Shown: positions 39,532 to 50,058 of the stretch, one piece after another
How positions within the stretch are numbered: position 1 is the first letter of the stretch
Layout of the letters: each line of letters starts with the position of its first letter
DNA from: Caldilineaceae bacterium SB0661_bin_34
GTDB lineage: Bacteria > Chloroflexota > Anaerolineae > Caldilineales > Caldilineaceae
Reading direction: 5' to 3'
Assembly: GCA_009841145.1 (NCBI GenBank)
Contig: VXMJ01000057.1
Coordinates: 81,431 to 145,430 of the forward strand
Length of the DNA: 64,000 bases
Translations under genes and position numbers: made by a program
Notes under the pieces: generated by a model
What the model was told of the DNA's origin: nothing
The model's input: the letters and a program-made list of their open reading frames with translations, nothing else
The model's database searches: none

Positions 39532-39823
39532 AGGTGTCCTTCAAGTCGCGGCGTGGGCGGGGCGACAGCCCCATCCGCACCCCATTTGGGAAAATCGAGT
39601 TGCAGTTGCCGGACCGGCGAAACCGACCGGCACTCCAACCTTGCGACACAGGCACCGGGTCACCGGTTGTGAACGCATGTCCGAAACCAACATCCTCAAG
39701 GAAGCACAATCGGGGAACCGGCTCCCTTCGCTAGACCCGCCAACGGTTGCGGCTGTCATCCTCTCCCCATGCATTGGACCACAGGCGCGCTGTTCCGCGG
39801 ACGAGGCCAACCACACACGGAGG
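39532..39823. other. Intergenic region upstream of gnd
   Basis: 292 bases. It includes a GGGGC/GCCCC hairpin near 39570 and nothing I can assign. An open frame on the plus strand here is antisense to the next gene and is not credible. Confidence 0.4.
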
Positions 39824-41128
39824 TCAATCCCCTGTCGGTTCGCCCCTGCGACGGGGATCCTGACCGATGATGTCACCGGACGCCACTTCTCCCTCGGATG
39901 GAAACGCATCTGCACCAGTTCGAGAGTGAACCTGGACGTTGCGTCCAATTCTGTAGCCGGACGGCACATGGGAATCAAGACCAATCAATGTCAGGCCCGT
40001 GTTGAGCACGTCGGGCAGTTGTCGGTTTGGAGCCTCGTCCTCTCCGTACCCGACCAAGGCACCCGCGCCGATCACGGTGTCGTCGTCGATGACGCACCGG
40101 TCCACCACGGCGTCGGCGCCAATGTGCACGTTCCGCAAGACCACGGAATTGGTCACGCGGGCTCCGGCCTCGACCACCACCCCGGGTGACAGCACACTGT
40201 GCCTTACCGTTCCGCCCACCCGGCAGCCATTGGACACAAGGCTGTCGGACACGTCGGAATCCGGTTCGATGCGTGCGGCCGCCTGAGTTTCGCTGCGGGT
40301 CCGCACGACCCATTGGCGGTTGTACAGGTTCAGCGCCGGCTCGTCGGCAATCAGTCCCATGTTGGCTTCCCAGTAGGCCTGGACCGTGCCCACATCCGCC
40401 CAGTAGCCCTTGTACTCGTAGATGTGAATCCGGGCTTTCCGTTCCAGGAACCACGGAATCACGTCACGGCCGAAGTCGTTCAGTTCCGGATGCGAAATCA
40501 GGGCGTCAGCTAGAGCGTCCACGTCAAAAACGTAGATGCCCATACTTGACATGGAACGGCGGCTGCGGCCCGGCTTTTCCTCAAAAGCCAGCAGTCGCTG
40601 CTCCTGGTCCGACACCAGCATCCCGTAGCGAAAGGCATCGTGCGGCGACGTGATGTGGCGTGTCCCCACAGTGGCTTCGCTGCCCCGTTCCATGTGCTGC
40701 CGCAGCATGGGACGGTAGTCCATCAGGTACATGTGATCTCCCGCCAGGATCAATACGTCCGTAGCGCCCTGATTGCGGATGAAGTCGAGATTGCGCCGCA
40801 CCGCATCGGCGTTACCGCTCTGCCAGCCACCCCACATTCCCCCCATGTAGGGTTGCAGCAGGCGCATGCCGCCGGTGGCGCGATCCAGATCCCAGGGTTT
40901 GCCCACGCCGATGTGGTCGTTCAGGGAACGGGGCATGTACTGGGTCAGAACCCCAATGTTGTACAACTCGCTGTTGGTGAGATTGCTCAGCGGAAAGTCG
41001 ATCAGCCGGAACTTGCCGCCGATGTGCAGGGCCGGCTCGGCCCTGGCCTCCGTGAGCGCGCCCAGGGTTTCGCTGGCGCCCCCCGCCATGATGAGGGACA
41101 GGATACGGTCTGAGGCAGCTGACTTCAT
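39824..41128 (-). CDS. GlgC paralogue lacking the catalytic loop (GlgD-like)
   Basis: 434 residues with the full glucose-1-phosphate adenylyltransferase fold: N-terminal nucleotidyltransferase, then a left-handed beta-helix (SLVSNGCRVGGTVRHSVLSPGV). The nucleotide-binding loop GGAGTRL of GlgC is replaced by GGASETL, and the RAKPAVP Lys by RAEPALH. FRLIDFPLSNL and [11 protein letters not shown] remain. It is thus probably non-catalytic and regulatory, as GlgD is for GlgC in Firmicutes. ATG 41126-41128 follows GCAAGG; a TTG at 41146 would overlap the upstream stop. Coupled to the glgC gene. Confidence 0.82.
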   Translation of the reverse strand: MKSAASDRILSLIMAGGASETLGALTEARAEPALHIGGKFRLIDFPLSNLTNSELYNIGVLTQYMPRSLNDHIGVGKPWDLDRATGGMRLLQPYMGGMWGGWQSGNADAVRRNLDFIRNQGATDVLILAGDHMYLMDYRPMLRQHMERGSEATVGTRHITSPHDAFRYGMLVSDQEQRLLAFEEKPGRSRRSMSSMGIYVFDVDALADALISHPELNDFGRDVIPWFLERKARIHIYEYKGYWADVGTVQAYWEANMGLIADEPALNLYNRQWVVRTRSETQAAARIEPDSDVSDSLVSNGCRVGGTVRHSVLSPGVVVEAGARVTNSVVLRNVHIGADAVVDRCVIDDDTVIGAGALVGYGEDEAPNRQLPDVLNTGLTLIGLDSHVPSGYRIGRNVQVHSRTGADAFPSEGEVASGDIIGQDPRRRGEPTGD

Positions 41129-41142
41129 AACCTTGCCGTCCT

Positions 41143-42435
41143 TCAACCGATGGTGGAGCCGTCCGCCACGACCCCGTCCGGCGGAAAGTGCGACGCGTCG
41201 GCATCCGCTGCAATGTGAACGTTGCCGCCGATGACGCAGTGATCGGGAATGAAAGCTCCCTTGCCCACCACGGTTAGTCCGGTGTGGAGCCGGTCCGGAT
41301 GAACCTGGTTGGGATCGCAGTCACCGGACATACCGATGCGAGCACCGGCAGCGACCACAACCGACTTGTCGAGGATCGCGTTCTCAATGCGTACCCCGGG
41401 TCCAATCCACGTGTCGCTCATGAGCACACTGCGGACGACCTCGGCGCCCACGCTCACCTGAACCCCGGGGCTCAGTACCGAGTCGTGGACTTTGCCCTTG
41501 ATCACCGACCCGTTGCAGACCAGCGACCGTGAAATCTGGGCCTGGGCCGACACCTTGGCCGGCGGGTGTTCGGTGGACCGGGTCAGGACGGGCCATTCCC
41601 GCGTGTACATGTCCAGTGGCGGATCCGGTTTCAGCAGGTCCAGATTCGTGGACCAGTAGGAGTCCAACGTACCCACGTCCACCCAGTAGCCATCGAAGTT
41701 GAAGGCATATACCCGATCGTTGCATTCGATCATGGCCGGAATGACATGCTGGCCGAAATCGTCGCGGGGATCCTCGTCCGTGCCCTCCCGCAAACGTTGC
41801 ACCAACCGGTTCGTCGAAAAGATGTAAATCCCCATCGAGGCCAAGTTGCCCTTGTCCATACCGGGCGGCTTTTCGTGGAATTCCACCACCCGGTTGTCGT
41901 CATCGGTCTCCATAATGCCGAACCGAGGCGTTTCCTCCAGCGGCACCGGCATGACGGCGACCGTCAGGTCGGCCTCGGTGCGCCGATGCTGCTCCAGCAT
42001 GGGCATATAGTCCATCTTGTAGATGTGATCGCCCGACAGGATGAGGACAGCATCCGGATCATGATCCTCAATAAAAAATAGGTTGCGCAGGATGGCGTCG
42101 GCAGTACCCGTATACCAGGCCTGAGCGTCCGGTGCGGTATAGGGCTGGAGAACACGGATTCCGCCCTGCGCGCGGTCCAGATCCCACGGTTTGCCGATGC
42201 CCAAGTGGTCCTGAAGGCTGTGCGGCTGATACTGGGTCAAGACCCCGACCGTGGAAATGCCGGAATGTACGCAGTTGCTGAGTGTGAAATCAATGATGCG
42301 AAACTTGCCCGCGAAAGGAACCGCGGGCTTGGCTCGTTGCTCCGTCAGGGACATCAACCGGGTCCCGGCACCTCCGGCCAGGATCATCGCCAAGGTCTTG
42401 ATGTCAACAACTCCCTGCAAGTCGACTTGGACCAC
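41143..42435 (-). CDS. glgC: Glucose-1-phosphate adenylyltransferase
   Basis: Makes ADP-glucose from ATP and glucose 1-phosphate for glycogen synthesis. 430 residues. The catalytic loop [11 protein letters not shown], the adjacent [27 protein letters not shown] (metal Asp) and VEFHEKP, plus GYWVDVGT, are intact, followed by the beta-helix. GTG start at 42433-42435. Immediately followed by the degenerate paralogue, with which it may form a heterotetramer. No glycogen synthase in the window, so the pathway is inferred. Confidence 0.93.
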   Translation of the reverse strand: MVQVDLQGVVDIKTLAMILAGGAGTRLMSLTEQRAKPAVPFAGKFRIIDFTLSNCVHSGISTVGVLTQYQPHSLQDHLGIGKPWDLDRAQGGIRVLQPYTAPDAQAWYTGTADAILRNLFFIEDHDPDAVLILSGDHIYKMDYMPMLEQHRRTEADLTVAVMPVPLEETPRFGIMETDDDNRVVEFHEKPPGMDKGNLASMGIYIFSTNRLVQRLREGTDEDPRDDFGQHVIPAMIECNDRVYAFNFDGYWVDVGTLDSYWSTNLDLLKPDPPLDMYTREWPVLTRSTEHPPAKVSAQAQISRSLVCNGSVIKGKVHDSVLSPGVQVSVGAEVVRSVLMSDTWIGPGVRIENAILDKSVVVAAGARIGMSGDCDPNQVHPDRLHTGLTVVGKGAFIPDHCVIGGNVHIAADADASHFPPDGVVADGSTIG

Positions 42436-42734
42436 CGGATGACATTATGAACGAAAGGCTGCCCAATCGTACAGGGCCAGGTGGCTTGAGTTACAGGCGT
42501 TCCGGACCGGTTGTCCCGGCAGCAGGTGCCGCAACGTTCCCGTTATTGCGCGCGGTTCAGGGCCGACATCCGGGCGACGGAAACGGCGTAAAGCATTTCG
42601 GTTGGTGCTGGAATCAAGTCTATCCAATGGTATAATTATCAGTTGCACCGGCCTGCCGCGGCAGGTCGACGCTTTGTTAAGCGAGCTTGTGATTCCCCCG
42701 TGATTCCGCCCTGCCGACTCGGAGTTCCTGATTG
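42436..42734 (+). promoter_or_regulatory. Intergenic region with TATAAT and a perfect palindrome
   Basis: TATAAT at 42631-42636 lies about 100 bases before the ATG of the unknown gene. A 14-base palindrome, CCTGCCGCGGCAGG, sits at about 42651-42664, just downstream of the expected transcription start, as an operator would. It lacks a clear -35. Confidence 0.4.
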
Positions 42735-44366
42735 ATGCTGCGCAAGACGTTGGACCCCCACTTCTGGACATCCGAGTTTACGGCCACCGACGGGGATCTT
42801 GACTTTCTGTACGAGCAACTGGCAACCGGCCAACTAGGCACCCCTGCACCATTCGAGAAGCTTGCCATCCGCCTGATTGAACACTATCAGGCCCGCGAAA
42901 ACAGCCAGATCGAAAAAATGCTGAAGTTGGGCACCATGTACCAGCCCGGCAAGAAATTCGCCAAGGACCAAACCCTTGTGTTCACGGCCATGGACTACCG
43001 CACGGGCATGGTCATGGACATTCGGAACGGCTACAACCCCGAACACGGCAAGTTCTCCGTACTTGAGGTTCTGATGTCCGACCCCGAGGAAATCTGTGAA
43101 TTTGCCGCACAGCTCAGAACCAAGCATCCGCTCAACGACCTGGGCGAGGAGGACTTCAGTGCGGCGGGCATGCTCACCTCGGAAGAAATCTTCGAACAGC
43201 ACGAGGAAGAGATTGAGGATGCACTTCGGTATGCCCTGGAAGCGGGCCCGAGATCCGAAGAATTCATCGAATGGAACGGTGGATGGCTGTTGCGCGACCA
43301 GCTTGTCGAAGTGGACGAATTCAGCCTGAACATGGCGGAAGCCAAGATTTACGACGAGGAACGACCTGTCTTGTCCTCGGAAATCCTTGGCGTCCTCGAT
43401 TTGAAGGCCGACGAACTCAGCCCGGAACTCCTGCAACTGAGCCTCGACATTGGACTGTCACAGGACCCCCGGTTCGAGGAAGTCATGGCTGGTGGCGTTG
43501 CCTGTTGGCACCGATCCAGCGGCCTTCCCGCGGCGGCCCGTTCCGTACCCATGCCGCTCCAGCCGGTCAGGGTCAACTACGTCTATTCGACTTTCACCAA
43601 CGACCTGCTCAGCCTGGAGGCGAACCTGGCGGACGAGTGGTCGGAGCGTCAGCCGCAACTCGACACGCTGGGACAGGTTCATTTGGTGCTCCTGTACCCC
43701 CACAGGCTGCACGGCACATTGCCCGTCACCGGCCCCATGGAGGAGCTCCTGGATCTTGATCCGGACTTCAAGACCCGGATCGAGATGCGTGATCCGGTGC
43801 ACGGAGGGGTGATGGAATGCTGGTATGTTCCCGAAGGCCGCTATATTTGCGGGTTGGAGGAGTACTACCTGAGCCACAACATCCCGGCCGGTGCCAACCT
43901 GTATGTCGAGCGTCGTTCGGACGGGACGATAACCCTCAACTTCAATACGCGTCGGCCAAAACAGGAGTGGTTCTGGACCCTGAACGCGGTTGAGGATCCC
44001 CTGCTGGACGGGGCCCCCGGCGAAACGGCGCCACTCAGGCTTGAAATTGACCGGACCAAGTCCATCATGACCATCGGCTGCGAACTGGACTTGCATCAGG
44101 CCGTTGCCTGTACGGACGAGGAGAAACTTGCCGAGTACAGAACCCATTTCCGAAATCGCGAGAGCGGCAATTCCATATTCAACCTGGTGGAGGAGGTCGC
44201 GATGGAGCTCCTCAAGAAACCGGACAGCACCGTCCACGCCAGTACCGTGTACAGCGTCGTCAATGCTATCCAACGCTATGCGCCCGGTCTGGTGATCCAC
44301 GCCCTGACCTCCAATTCGCGCCTGCGCAGCCTGTCCGACCCCCGTGAATTCGGACTGACCAACTGA
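42735..44366 (+). CDS. Conserved-looking protein of unknown function
   Basis: 543 residues with a strongly acidic composition and no membrane segment. Blocks that look conserved by composition: FEKLAIRLIEHYQARENSQIE near 45, TGPMEELLDLDPDFKTRIE near 330, GRYICGLEEYYLSHNI near 370, and a C-terminal helical stretch (VEEVAMELLKKPDSTVHASTVYSVVNA). I recognise no family or catalytic motif. ATG 42735 has GGAG ten bases upstream; TTG one codon earlier is possible. A small gene follows on the same strand after 52 bases. Confidence 0.8.
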   Translation: MLRKTLDPHFWTSEFTATDGDLDFLYEQLATGQLGTPAPFEKLAIRLIEHYQARENSQIEKMLKLGTMYQPGKKFAKDQTLVFTAMDYRTGMVMDIRNGYNPEHGKFSVLEVLMSDPEEICEFAAQLRTKHPLNDLGEEDFSAAGMLTSEEIFEQHEEEIEDALRYALEAGPRSEEFIEWNGGWLLRDQLVEVDEFSLNMAEAKIYDEERPVLSSEILGVLDLKADELSPELLQLSLDIGLSQDPRFEEVMAGGVACWHRSSGLPAAARSVPMPLQPVRVNYVYSTFTNDLLSLEANLADEWSERQPQLDTLGQVHLVLLYPHRLHGTLPVTGPMEELLDLDPDFKTRIEMRDPVHGGVMECWYVPEGRYICGLEEYYLSHNIPAGANLYVERRSDGTITLNFNTRRPKQEWFWTLNAVEDPLLDGAPGETAPLRLEIDRTKSIMTIGCELDLHQAVACTDEEKLAEYRTHFRNRESGNSIFNLVEEVAMELLKKPDSTVHASTVYSVVNAIQRYAPGLVIHALTSNSRLRSLSDPREFGLTN

Positions 44367-44418
44367 CCCCACACAACGAAAGGCACCGACCGAGACCTCA
44401 GGGAGATACGTCCGCAAG

Positions 44419-44898
44419 ATGTCAGAACAGTCAACCCGCGTCCACGCATCCCACCGCTTTGGTCCGGGTGAGGACACGGAGTTCCACATCGACCACGAGT
44501 GGTGGGCCAACAGCAGCCTCGACTACCGCTTTCACCTGTACCAGCAGTTGTGCGACGAATGCCAACAGCGGTTTCGCACCCATGTGGACACGGAGGAGGT
44601 CGACTGGGTGGACGCGGAAACCGGCGAGGTCCGCCGGGTGGATGCCCTGACGGAGTGCCTGCGGATCAACTGCACCCATCAACCGGATTTCATTGACGAC
44701 ACGCTGCCCCTGACGGCTGCATGTTTCAGGGTCTTTCTGTCCAACGACAACAGACCCTTGTCGCCCATCGAACTAAGCGGCATATTCGAGCAGTCCGGGG
44801 CATCCCGCCGCAGTCAGTGGACCCCAAAGGAAATCCTTCGGATCCTCAACGGCAAACAGGTGTTTCTGGGCATTCGTCCAGTCCCCGCCGCTCAGTGA
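44419..44898 (+). CDS. Small protein of unknown function, paired with the preceding gene
   Basis: 159 residues. Two cysteine pairs stand out (LCDECQQR and ECLRINC), which could bind a metal. It has a conserved-looking C-terminal segment with SPIELSGIFEQSGASRRSQW then KEILRILNGKQVFLGIRPV. It may be a partner of the 543-residue protein. Family not recognised. Codon use and strand match the neighbours. Confidence 0.72.
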   Translation: MSEQSTRVHASHRFGPGEDTEFHIDHEWWANSSLDYRFHLYQQLCDECQQRFRTHVDTEEVDWVDAETGEVRRVDALTECLRINCTHQPDFIDDTLPLTAACFRVFLSNDNRPLSPIELSGIFEQSGASRRSQWTPKEILRILNGKQVFLGIRPVPAAQ

Positions 44899-45038
44899 GC
44901 GGCACGGGGCATGGTGAGCGCGCCGTCCCATCCACACCGCTCCTGACAGGATCCCCCCTCTAGGGGAGGTAGGCAATTCGGGCCCGATTGCAAGGGGCTT
45001 GTGCCGCCAGCTACCGACAACTGGCAGAATGCTGGACG

Positions 45039-46400
45039 ATGTTCGCAAACGATACCCAACATAGCGCCCTGCGTTGTTTCAATCGCTGCGGGAACACGGC
45101 CGCGTACCCCGTCGACGAGGTCGTGTACCGGTGCCCGGCTTGCGATGGGCTGCTTGAAGTTCAACACGATCTGCAACGGCTGGCCAGCCGTTCCGGCCGG
45201 GAGTGGAAAACCCTGTTGGACGGCCGCAACGGATCCAGCACCTACCCCGTAGGCAGCGGTGTATGGCGCTACCGCGAGTGGGTAATGCCGGATCTGGCCG
45301 ACAATCACATCGTCAGCATGTACGAAGGCAACACCAACCTGTTTCGGGCCCATGCCCTGGGCCGGCATCTGGGGTTGGAGGATCTGTGGGTCAAGATGTG
45401 CGGTAACAGCCACACGGGCAGCTTCAAGGATCTTGGCATGACGGTCCTGGTAAGCGTGGTCAACCGCATCGTCCAACGCGGAGGCAGTGACATCCGAGCC
45501 GTGGCCTGCGCCAGTACCGGAGACACGAGTGCGGCTTTGGCCGCCTACGCCGCCGCCGCCGGCATTCCCGCCATCATCTTTCTGCCCTTGGGCAAAATCA
45601 GTCCTGCCCAGCTCATTCAGCCGATTGCCAACGGCGCCCACGTCCTGGCCCTGGACACGGACTTCGACGGTTGCATGCAGGTGGTGCAGGCCGTCACCGC
45701 CGACCGGTCCATTTACCTGGCCAACTCGATGAACAGCTTGCGGATCGAAGGACAACAGACCGTGGCCATGGAGATTGTCCAGCAGTTCGAATGGGAGGTG
45801 CCCGACTGGGTAATCGTGCCTGCGGGCAACCTAGGCAACATCAGTGCCGTGTACAAAGGTTTCCAACTGATGCGAACATTGGGTGTAATCAATGGGATGC
45901 CGCGTTTGGTGGCGGCCCAGGCGGAGAAGGCAAATCCGCTGTACCGGAACTTCCTGAACGGATTTGTGGGATACGAACCCGTGACCGCCAAGTCCACGCT
46001 GGCCTCGGCCATCCAGATTGGCAATCCGGTCAGCTACGACAAGGCCGTGAAGGCGATCCGGGAATCCGATGGCCTGGTGGTGTCGGTAACCGAACACGAA
46101 CTGGCCAATGCCGCGGCCCTGGCGGATCGGTCCGGCATGTACACCTGTCCCCACACCGGAGTTGCCCTGGCCGCCGTAATGCAGCTCGTGGAGCAGAATC
46201 AAATCCGGGAACACGACCGCGCCGTGGTTGTAAGCACGGCCCATGGCCTGAAGTTCACCAAGTTCAAGACGGACTATCACTTCGCAGGCCTGGAGGAAGT
46301 GGAAAGCACGCTGGTCAACCCCCTACGGGAGTTGCCGGCAAGCGTGGATGTGGTGCAGGAGGAAATCCACCGTATTCTGAACACCGCCGGTGGACACTGA
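45039..46400 (+). CDS. thrC: Threonine synthase
   Basis: PLP enzyme converting O-phosphohomoserine to threonine. 453 residues. A Zn-ribbon-like head (CFNRCGN, then YRCPACDG) precedes the PLP fold. The PLP Lys sits in [32 protein letters not shown] and the late [10 protein letters not shown] are typical. ATG 45039 is preferred to a TTG at 44988. The PLP-dependent fold could also serve a cysteate synthase-like enzyme, but the surrounding motifs favour ThrC. It overlaps the next gene slightly. Confidence 0.88.
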   Translation: MFANDTQHSALRCFNRCGNTAAYPVDEVVYRCPACDGLLEVQHDLQRLASRSGREWKTLLDGRNGSSTYPVGSGVWRYREWVMPDLADNHIVSMYEGNTNLFRAHALGRHLGLEDLWVKMCGNSHTGSFKDLGMTVLVSVVNRIVQRGGSDIRAVACASTGDTSAALAAYAAAAGIPAIIFLPLGKISPAQLIQPIANGAHVLALDTDFDGCMQVVQAVTADRSIYLANSMNSLRIEGQQTVAMEIVQQFEWEVPDWVIVPAGNLGNISAVYKGFQLMRTLGVINGMPRLVAAQAEKANPLYRNFLNGFVGYEPVTAKSTLASAIQIGNPVSYDKAVKAIRESDGLVVSVTEHELANAAALADRSGMYTCPHTGVALAAVMQLVEQNQIREHDRAVVVSTAHGLKFTKFKTDYHFAGLEEVESTLVNPLRELPASVDVVQEEIHRILNTAGGH

Positions 46401-47199
46401 CGGTTCAGTCCGGCAATCCTCGGTGAACACCGGGAACACGCCGTTCAGCCAAGGCCGCATGGACTTCCCGTGGGAACCCCTGACCGCGGAAGACCATCGA
46501 CGCATCCTGCGGGATTGGCAACGCGGCAAAGGCCTGCTGGGCGGTGATCCGCGCCTAAGGCCATCCGATTCGCTTGAGCCCGTATGGGCCGAGGGTCAGC
46601 GGTTCATCCGTTCCCTGATGCTTGACACACCGGAATCGAAAGCCGCCGCTCAATTTCTGGAGAGCCGGGGAGCTGCCCGAGCCATCGAGCTGGAAATCGG
46701 ACCCGCCCGAGCCGACTTCATCCTGAACCGGGCCCGCCACGAACCGGACACCCTCTTTCTGGGAGTGGAAGTCTTGACCGCAGCCGTCCGACGCGCACTG
46801 ATTCGGGTCGCCAGGCAGAAACTGGCCAATGTTTGGTTCTGCGATGACGATGTACGATTCGCCTTGCCGAGGCTCTGCACAAGGCGATCCCTGGCGGCGG
46901 TGCACGTGCTGTTCCCCGATCCGTGGTGGAAACGCAGGCACCAGCATCGAAGGCTGATGTCTCCGCCGTTCCTGTCCATGCTGGCCGAACATATGGCACC
47001 GGGAAGCCTTTTGCACGTAAGGAGCGATGTACCGGAATTCATGGCTTGGACAGGTTGGCTCGTGGAACAGTCCCCGGACTTCCAGCCGCCCGACAGGTCC
47101 CTGGCTTGTCGATTGCAACCCTATCAGCCGACCCATCGCGAACTGTGGTGCAGGTCGCACGGACTCCCGATATCCGTCCTCTGCTGCCTACGGGCTTAG
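46390..47199 (+). CDS. trmB: tRNA (guanine-N7)-methyltransferase
   Basis: SAM-dependent methylation of G46 in tRNA variable loops. 269 residues. [13 protein letters not shown] is the SAM-binding motif (family GxGxG here IGPAR), FLGVEV follows, and the hallmark is [14 protein letters not shown]. The C-terminal part ([10 protein letters not shown], near T-x-[FY]-E) is weaker. GTG 46390 overlaps the thrC end by 11 bases; ATG 46459 is an alternative. Non-canonical variant residues in the G-loop should be noted. Confidence 0.82.
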   Translation: MDTDGSVRQSSVNTGNTPFSQGRMDFPWEPLTAEDHRRILRDWQRGKGLLGGDPRLRPSDSLEPVWAEGQRFIRSLMLDTPESKAAAQFLESRGAARAIELEIGPARADFILNRARHEPDTLFLGVEVLTAAVRRALIRVARQKLANVWFCDDDVRFALPRLCTRRSLAAVHVLFPDPWWKRRHQHRRLMSPPFLSMLAEHMAPGSLLHVRSDVPEFMAWTGWLVEQSPDFQPPDRSLACRLQPYQPTHRELWCRSHGLPISVLCCLRA

Positions 47200-47236
47200 C
47201 CGCCCAAACTGAACCCCTGCATCCGGTTTACTCGAC

Positions 47237-48016
47237 ATGGCCGTTATCCCCCGGTGGTATCTCGACAACTACAGCCCGGTCCGCGACACCGAAGACGGTT
47301 CCACGACCCTGCCTCCCTTCACCGTGGTAATCCCTACGCTCAACGAAGCGGATTCCTTGCTGCCGATTCTGCACGTCGCCCGGCAAATGGCCGATGAGGT
47401 ACTGGTGGTTGACGGGAACAGCACGGACGGGACGGAGCAGGTGGCCACCGCCGCCGGGGCGACCGTCCTGCGCGACAACGGCATGGGCAAGGGCGCAGCC
47501 GTGCGCCAGGGTCTGCTGGCGGCGCGCAACGAAATCGTCGTCCTGATGGATGCGGACGGCTCCCACGACCCCACCGAAATCCCCCGCCTAATCGGCTCCA
47601 TCGTGCGCAATGAGGCCGACCATGTATCGGGCTCCCGCATGATTGGCGGCAGTGATGAACTGCACGCCACCGTCAAGCAGTCCATCCGCCTGTTTGGCAG
47701 CCAGGTCATTACGCTGGTCATCAACTACAGTCAAGGGGTTCGCATGACCGACTGCCAGAACGGCTTCAGGGCCATTCGGCGCTCGGTGGCCCTGGACCTG
47801 GGCCTGACGGAGGACATCCACACCATCGAGCAGGAGATGATCATCAAGACGATCCGTTGCGGATACCGTCTGTGCGAAGTACCCAGTCATGAATTCCCGA
47901 GAGCCAACGGCGATTCCACGTTCCGCATTCGCGACGTTTGGCTGCGCTTTGGGCTGACCCTGCTCTACTTCCTGTTCTGGTGGTCACCAGCCAAGCGTAG
48001 CCCGACGACGGTCTGA
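47237..48016 (+). CDS. Family 2 glycosyltransferase (polyprenyl-phosphate sugar transferase type)
   Basis: 259 residues of GT-A fold. VVIPTLNEADSLLPIL starts the domain, VLVVDGNSTDGT is the nucleotide-sugar site, and VLMDADGSHDP the metal site. Residues SGSRMIGGSDE and QNGFRAIRR resemble dolichyl/undecaprenyl phosphate mannose/glucose synthases. One C-terminal hydrophobic segment (about 237-252) may hold it at the membrane. Next to the GT-C-like membrane protein, it likely supplies a polyprenyl-linked sugar donor. Confidence 0.85.
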   Translation: MAVIPRWYLDNYSPVRDTEDGSTTLPPFTVVIPTLNEADSLLPILHVARQMADEVLVVDGNSTDGTEQVATAAGATVLRDNGMGKGAAVRQGLLAARNEIVVLMDADGSHDPTEIPRLIGSIVRNEADHVSGSRMIGGSDELHATVKQSIRLFGSQVITLVINYSQGVRMTDCQNGFRAIRRSVALDLGLTEDIHTIEQEMIIKTIRCGYRLCEVPSHEFPRANGDSTFRIRDVWLRFGLTLLYFLFWWSPAKRSPTTV

Positions 48017-48068
48017 CGACCGAAGCCTTGCCCGGGAAACCCGCGGCGCGCAGTTTCTGTCGCACGCC

Positions 48069-49973
48069 ATGCACGCCACCGGCCCGAAGCCTTGGCCCGA
48101 GGGTCGTGAACGACTCTGGATTGCCGGCCTCCTGTTGCTCTTCGCGCTGCTGGCCGCGTACTTCAGCGTCGTAGTGCCCGCCTTTGAAACCCCCGACGAG
48201 TTTCAGCACCTCGCGTTTGTCCAGCATATCGTGACCTGGTACGACCTGCCGCGTTCGGAACCGAACACGCCGGGTCTCTGGCAACAACAGGGCACCCAGG
48301 CCCCCCTCTACTACATCGCAGGCGCGATCCTTACGGGGTGGATCGACATGTCGGACTTCCCGGTTTTGGCCGACCGCATCAATCCGTATGCCCGTCTGGG
48401 TCAGGAAACGGCCACGGAGAACCGGAACTACTTCCTAGCGCACGGCGACGACGGTTGGCCATGGTCAGGCACATTCCTGGCCCTACACATCCTGCGCCTG
48501 TGGTCCATCCTTCTGTGTTGTATCACCCTGTGGGCAACCTACCGTTTCGTCCGGTTGTTTCTTGCCCCCTCCCTGGCCTTGCCGGCCACAGCTGTGCTCG
48601 CGTTCGTGCCGCAGTTTGTGTTCATCGGGGCCTCCGCCAACAACGACAACCTGATAGTCGCCGCGGCAGCCGTGCTTATCTGGCGCCTGGCGGAATGGAT
48701 GCGTTTTGGGGATGCTCCGTTCTACCCCCAGGATCGGCGGGGCGCGGTACATCAGGGATGGTCGCTGGGGGCCTGGCTCGGCATCGCGCTTGGAGCCAAG
48801 CTGAGTGGTCTGGGGTTGACAGCCGTGGTTCTGTTGGCCTTGACTTGGATTGCCTGGAGGCGCGGCGACGGCAGGTTCGTCTTCGACACGGGTTGGCGGA
48901 TGGCGGTCCCCGCCGCGATGGTGTCCGGGTGGTGGTACATACGCAACCTGTTGATGTACCGTGATCCGCTGGCTTGGAACATTTGGGAAGCCAACATTGA
49001 CTTGCGCCGGGAGACTCTGACGATTTCTGGCTTCATCCGTGAACTCCCGTTCATGTTTCGCAGCTTCTGGGGTGTCTTCGGTGGGCTGACACTCCCATAT
49101 CCGAAGGTTGTTTACACAGTCCTTGGGATCCTGACCCTGGTCGCGGTGGCTGGCTTTCTGCTGTGGATTCTGCGATGGGCACGCCGCCTTGACCCCGAAC
49201 AGTACCTCTTTCACGATGCCCAATTCATGCGGGGCATGCTGGCCTTCTCCTGGCTTGGAATCCTGCTGGTTGCCTGGCTGAGGTTCATGTTGGTGGCACC
49301 GGCGGCGCAGGGACGGTACTTGTTTCCCGCGATCCCAGTGCTGGCACTGGCGGTCGGCTTAGGTGCAGGCCTCTGGCCCGCCGGGGTCCGCAAAATTCTG
49401 GTGATTGTTCCGGCCGGATTGTTCCTTCTCAGTACCGCCACACCATCCTGGATCATTGATCCGGCCTTTGTGCCACCCGAGTCCCTGCGCTACGCGGATG
49501 CGGGCTGGGAAGTCCACAGTGACTGGACCGGTCCGGCAGACGACCATTCCAGCATGCAGCTGTCCGCTGTTGCTCTGCCGTCCACGGTGACTCCCGGGAA
49601 ATCAGTCCGGGTCCACTTGCAACTGGCAGCAATCGAGCAGCCGCAGTTCGACTGGGCCCTGTTCCTGCATCTGCGCGACCGGGACGGCAACATTGTGGCG
49701 CAGTTCGACTCGTTTCCCGGAGGCGGCCTTTGGCCGACTACGCAGTGGCCCATCGGCGAGGAACGGCAGGAACGAATTACTGTATCGGTTCCCGCGCATG
49801 TGGAACCCAACGCGGAACTGACCTGGGTGTTCGGCCTGTACCATCCGGTCCACTGGACACGAACCCATTGGGTGGACGCGGATCATATCGGGCCGATCAT
49901 TCGGGATGCGACCCCCAACGAACTGTTCCTGGGGACGTCGCGCGTAGTGCAACCGGCAGCTGCGGAGGGCTGA
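48069..49973 (+). CDS. GT-C-type membrane glycosyltransferase-like protein
   Basis: 634 residues with about 10-11 membrane helices and a C-terminal beta-rich extracytoplasmic domain (about 480-634). FETPDEFQHLAFVQH in the first outer loop carries the acidic pair expected of GT-C enzymes (DE then H). FIGASANNDNLIVAA resembles the second conserved loop. The fold is like the DUF2142/PMT group. It likely transfers a polyprenyl-linked sugar to protein or glycan at the outer membrane face of the cell envelope. It follows the GT2 gene by 52 bases. Confidence 0.75.
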   Translation: MHATGPKPWPEGRERLWIAGLLLLFALLAAYFSVVVPAFETPDEFQHLAFVQHIVTWYDLPRSEPNTPGLWQQQGTQAPLYYIAGAILTGWIDMSDFPVLADRINPYARLGQETATENRNYFLAHGDDGWPWSGTFLALHILRLWSILLCCITLWATYRFVRLFLAPSLALPATAVLAFVPQFVFIGASANNDNLIVAAAAVLIWRLAEWMRFGDAPFYPQDRRGAVHQGWSLGAWLGIALGAKLSGLGLTAVVLLALTWIAWRRGDGRFVFDTGWRMAVPAAMVSGWWYIRNLLMYRDPLAWNIWEANIDLRRETLTISGFIRELPFMFRSFWGVFGGLTLPYPKVVYTVLGILTLVAVAGFLLWILRWARRLDPEQYLFHDAQFMRGMLAFSWLGILLVAWLRFMLVAPAAQGRYLFPAIPVLALAVGLGAGLWPAGVRKILVIVPAGLFLLSTATPSWIIDPAFVPPESLRYADAGWEVHSDWTGPADDHSSMQLSAVALPSTVTPGKSVRVHLQLAAIEQPQFDWALFLHLRDRDGNIVAQFDSFPGGGLWPTTQWPIGEERQERITVSVPAHVEPNAELTWVFGLYHPVHWTRTHWVDADHIGPIIRDATPNELFLGTSRVVQPAAAEG

Positions 49974-50058
49974 CAGCGAGTACCGATCGCGAAGTCTCAT
50001 CCTGTTGGTTGACGGGATGCGCTGGAATCTGCCTCAGGGAGCCGACCCACGCAGTTGG

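Noticed and set aside
39515..40189. Long plus-strand frame opposite the GlgD-like gene
   Set aside because: Fully antisense to a well-supported gene for most of its length, with no family resemblance.
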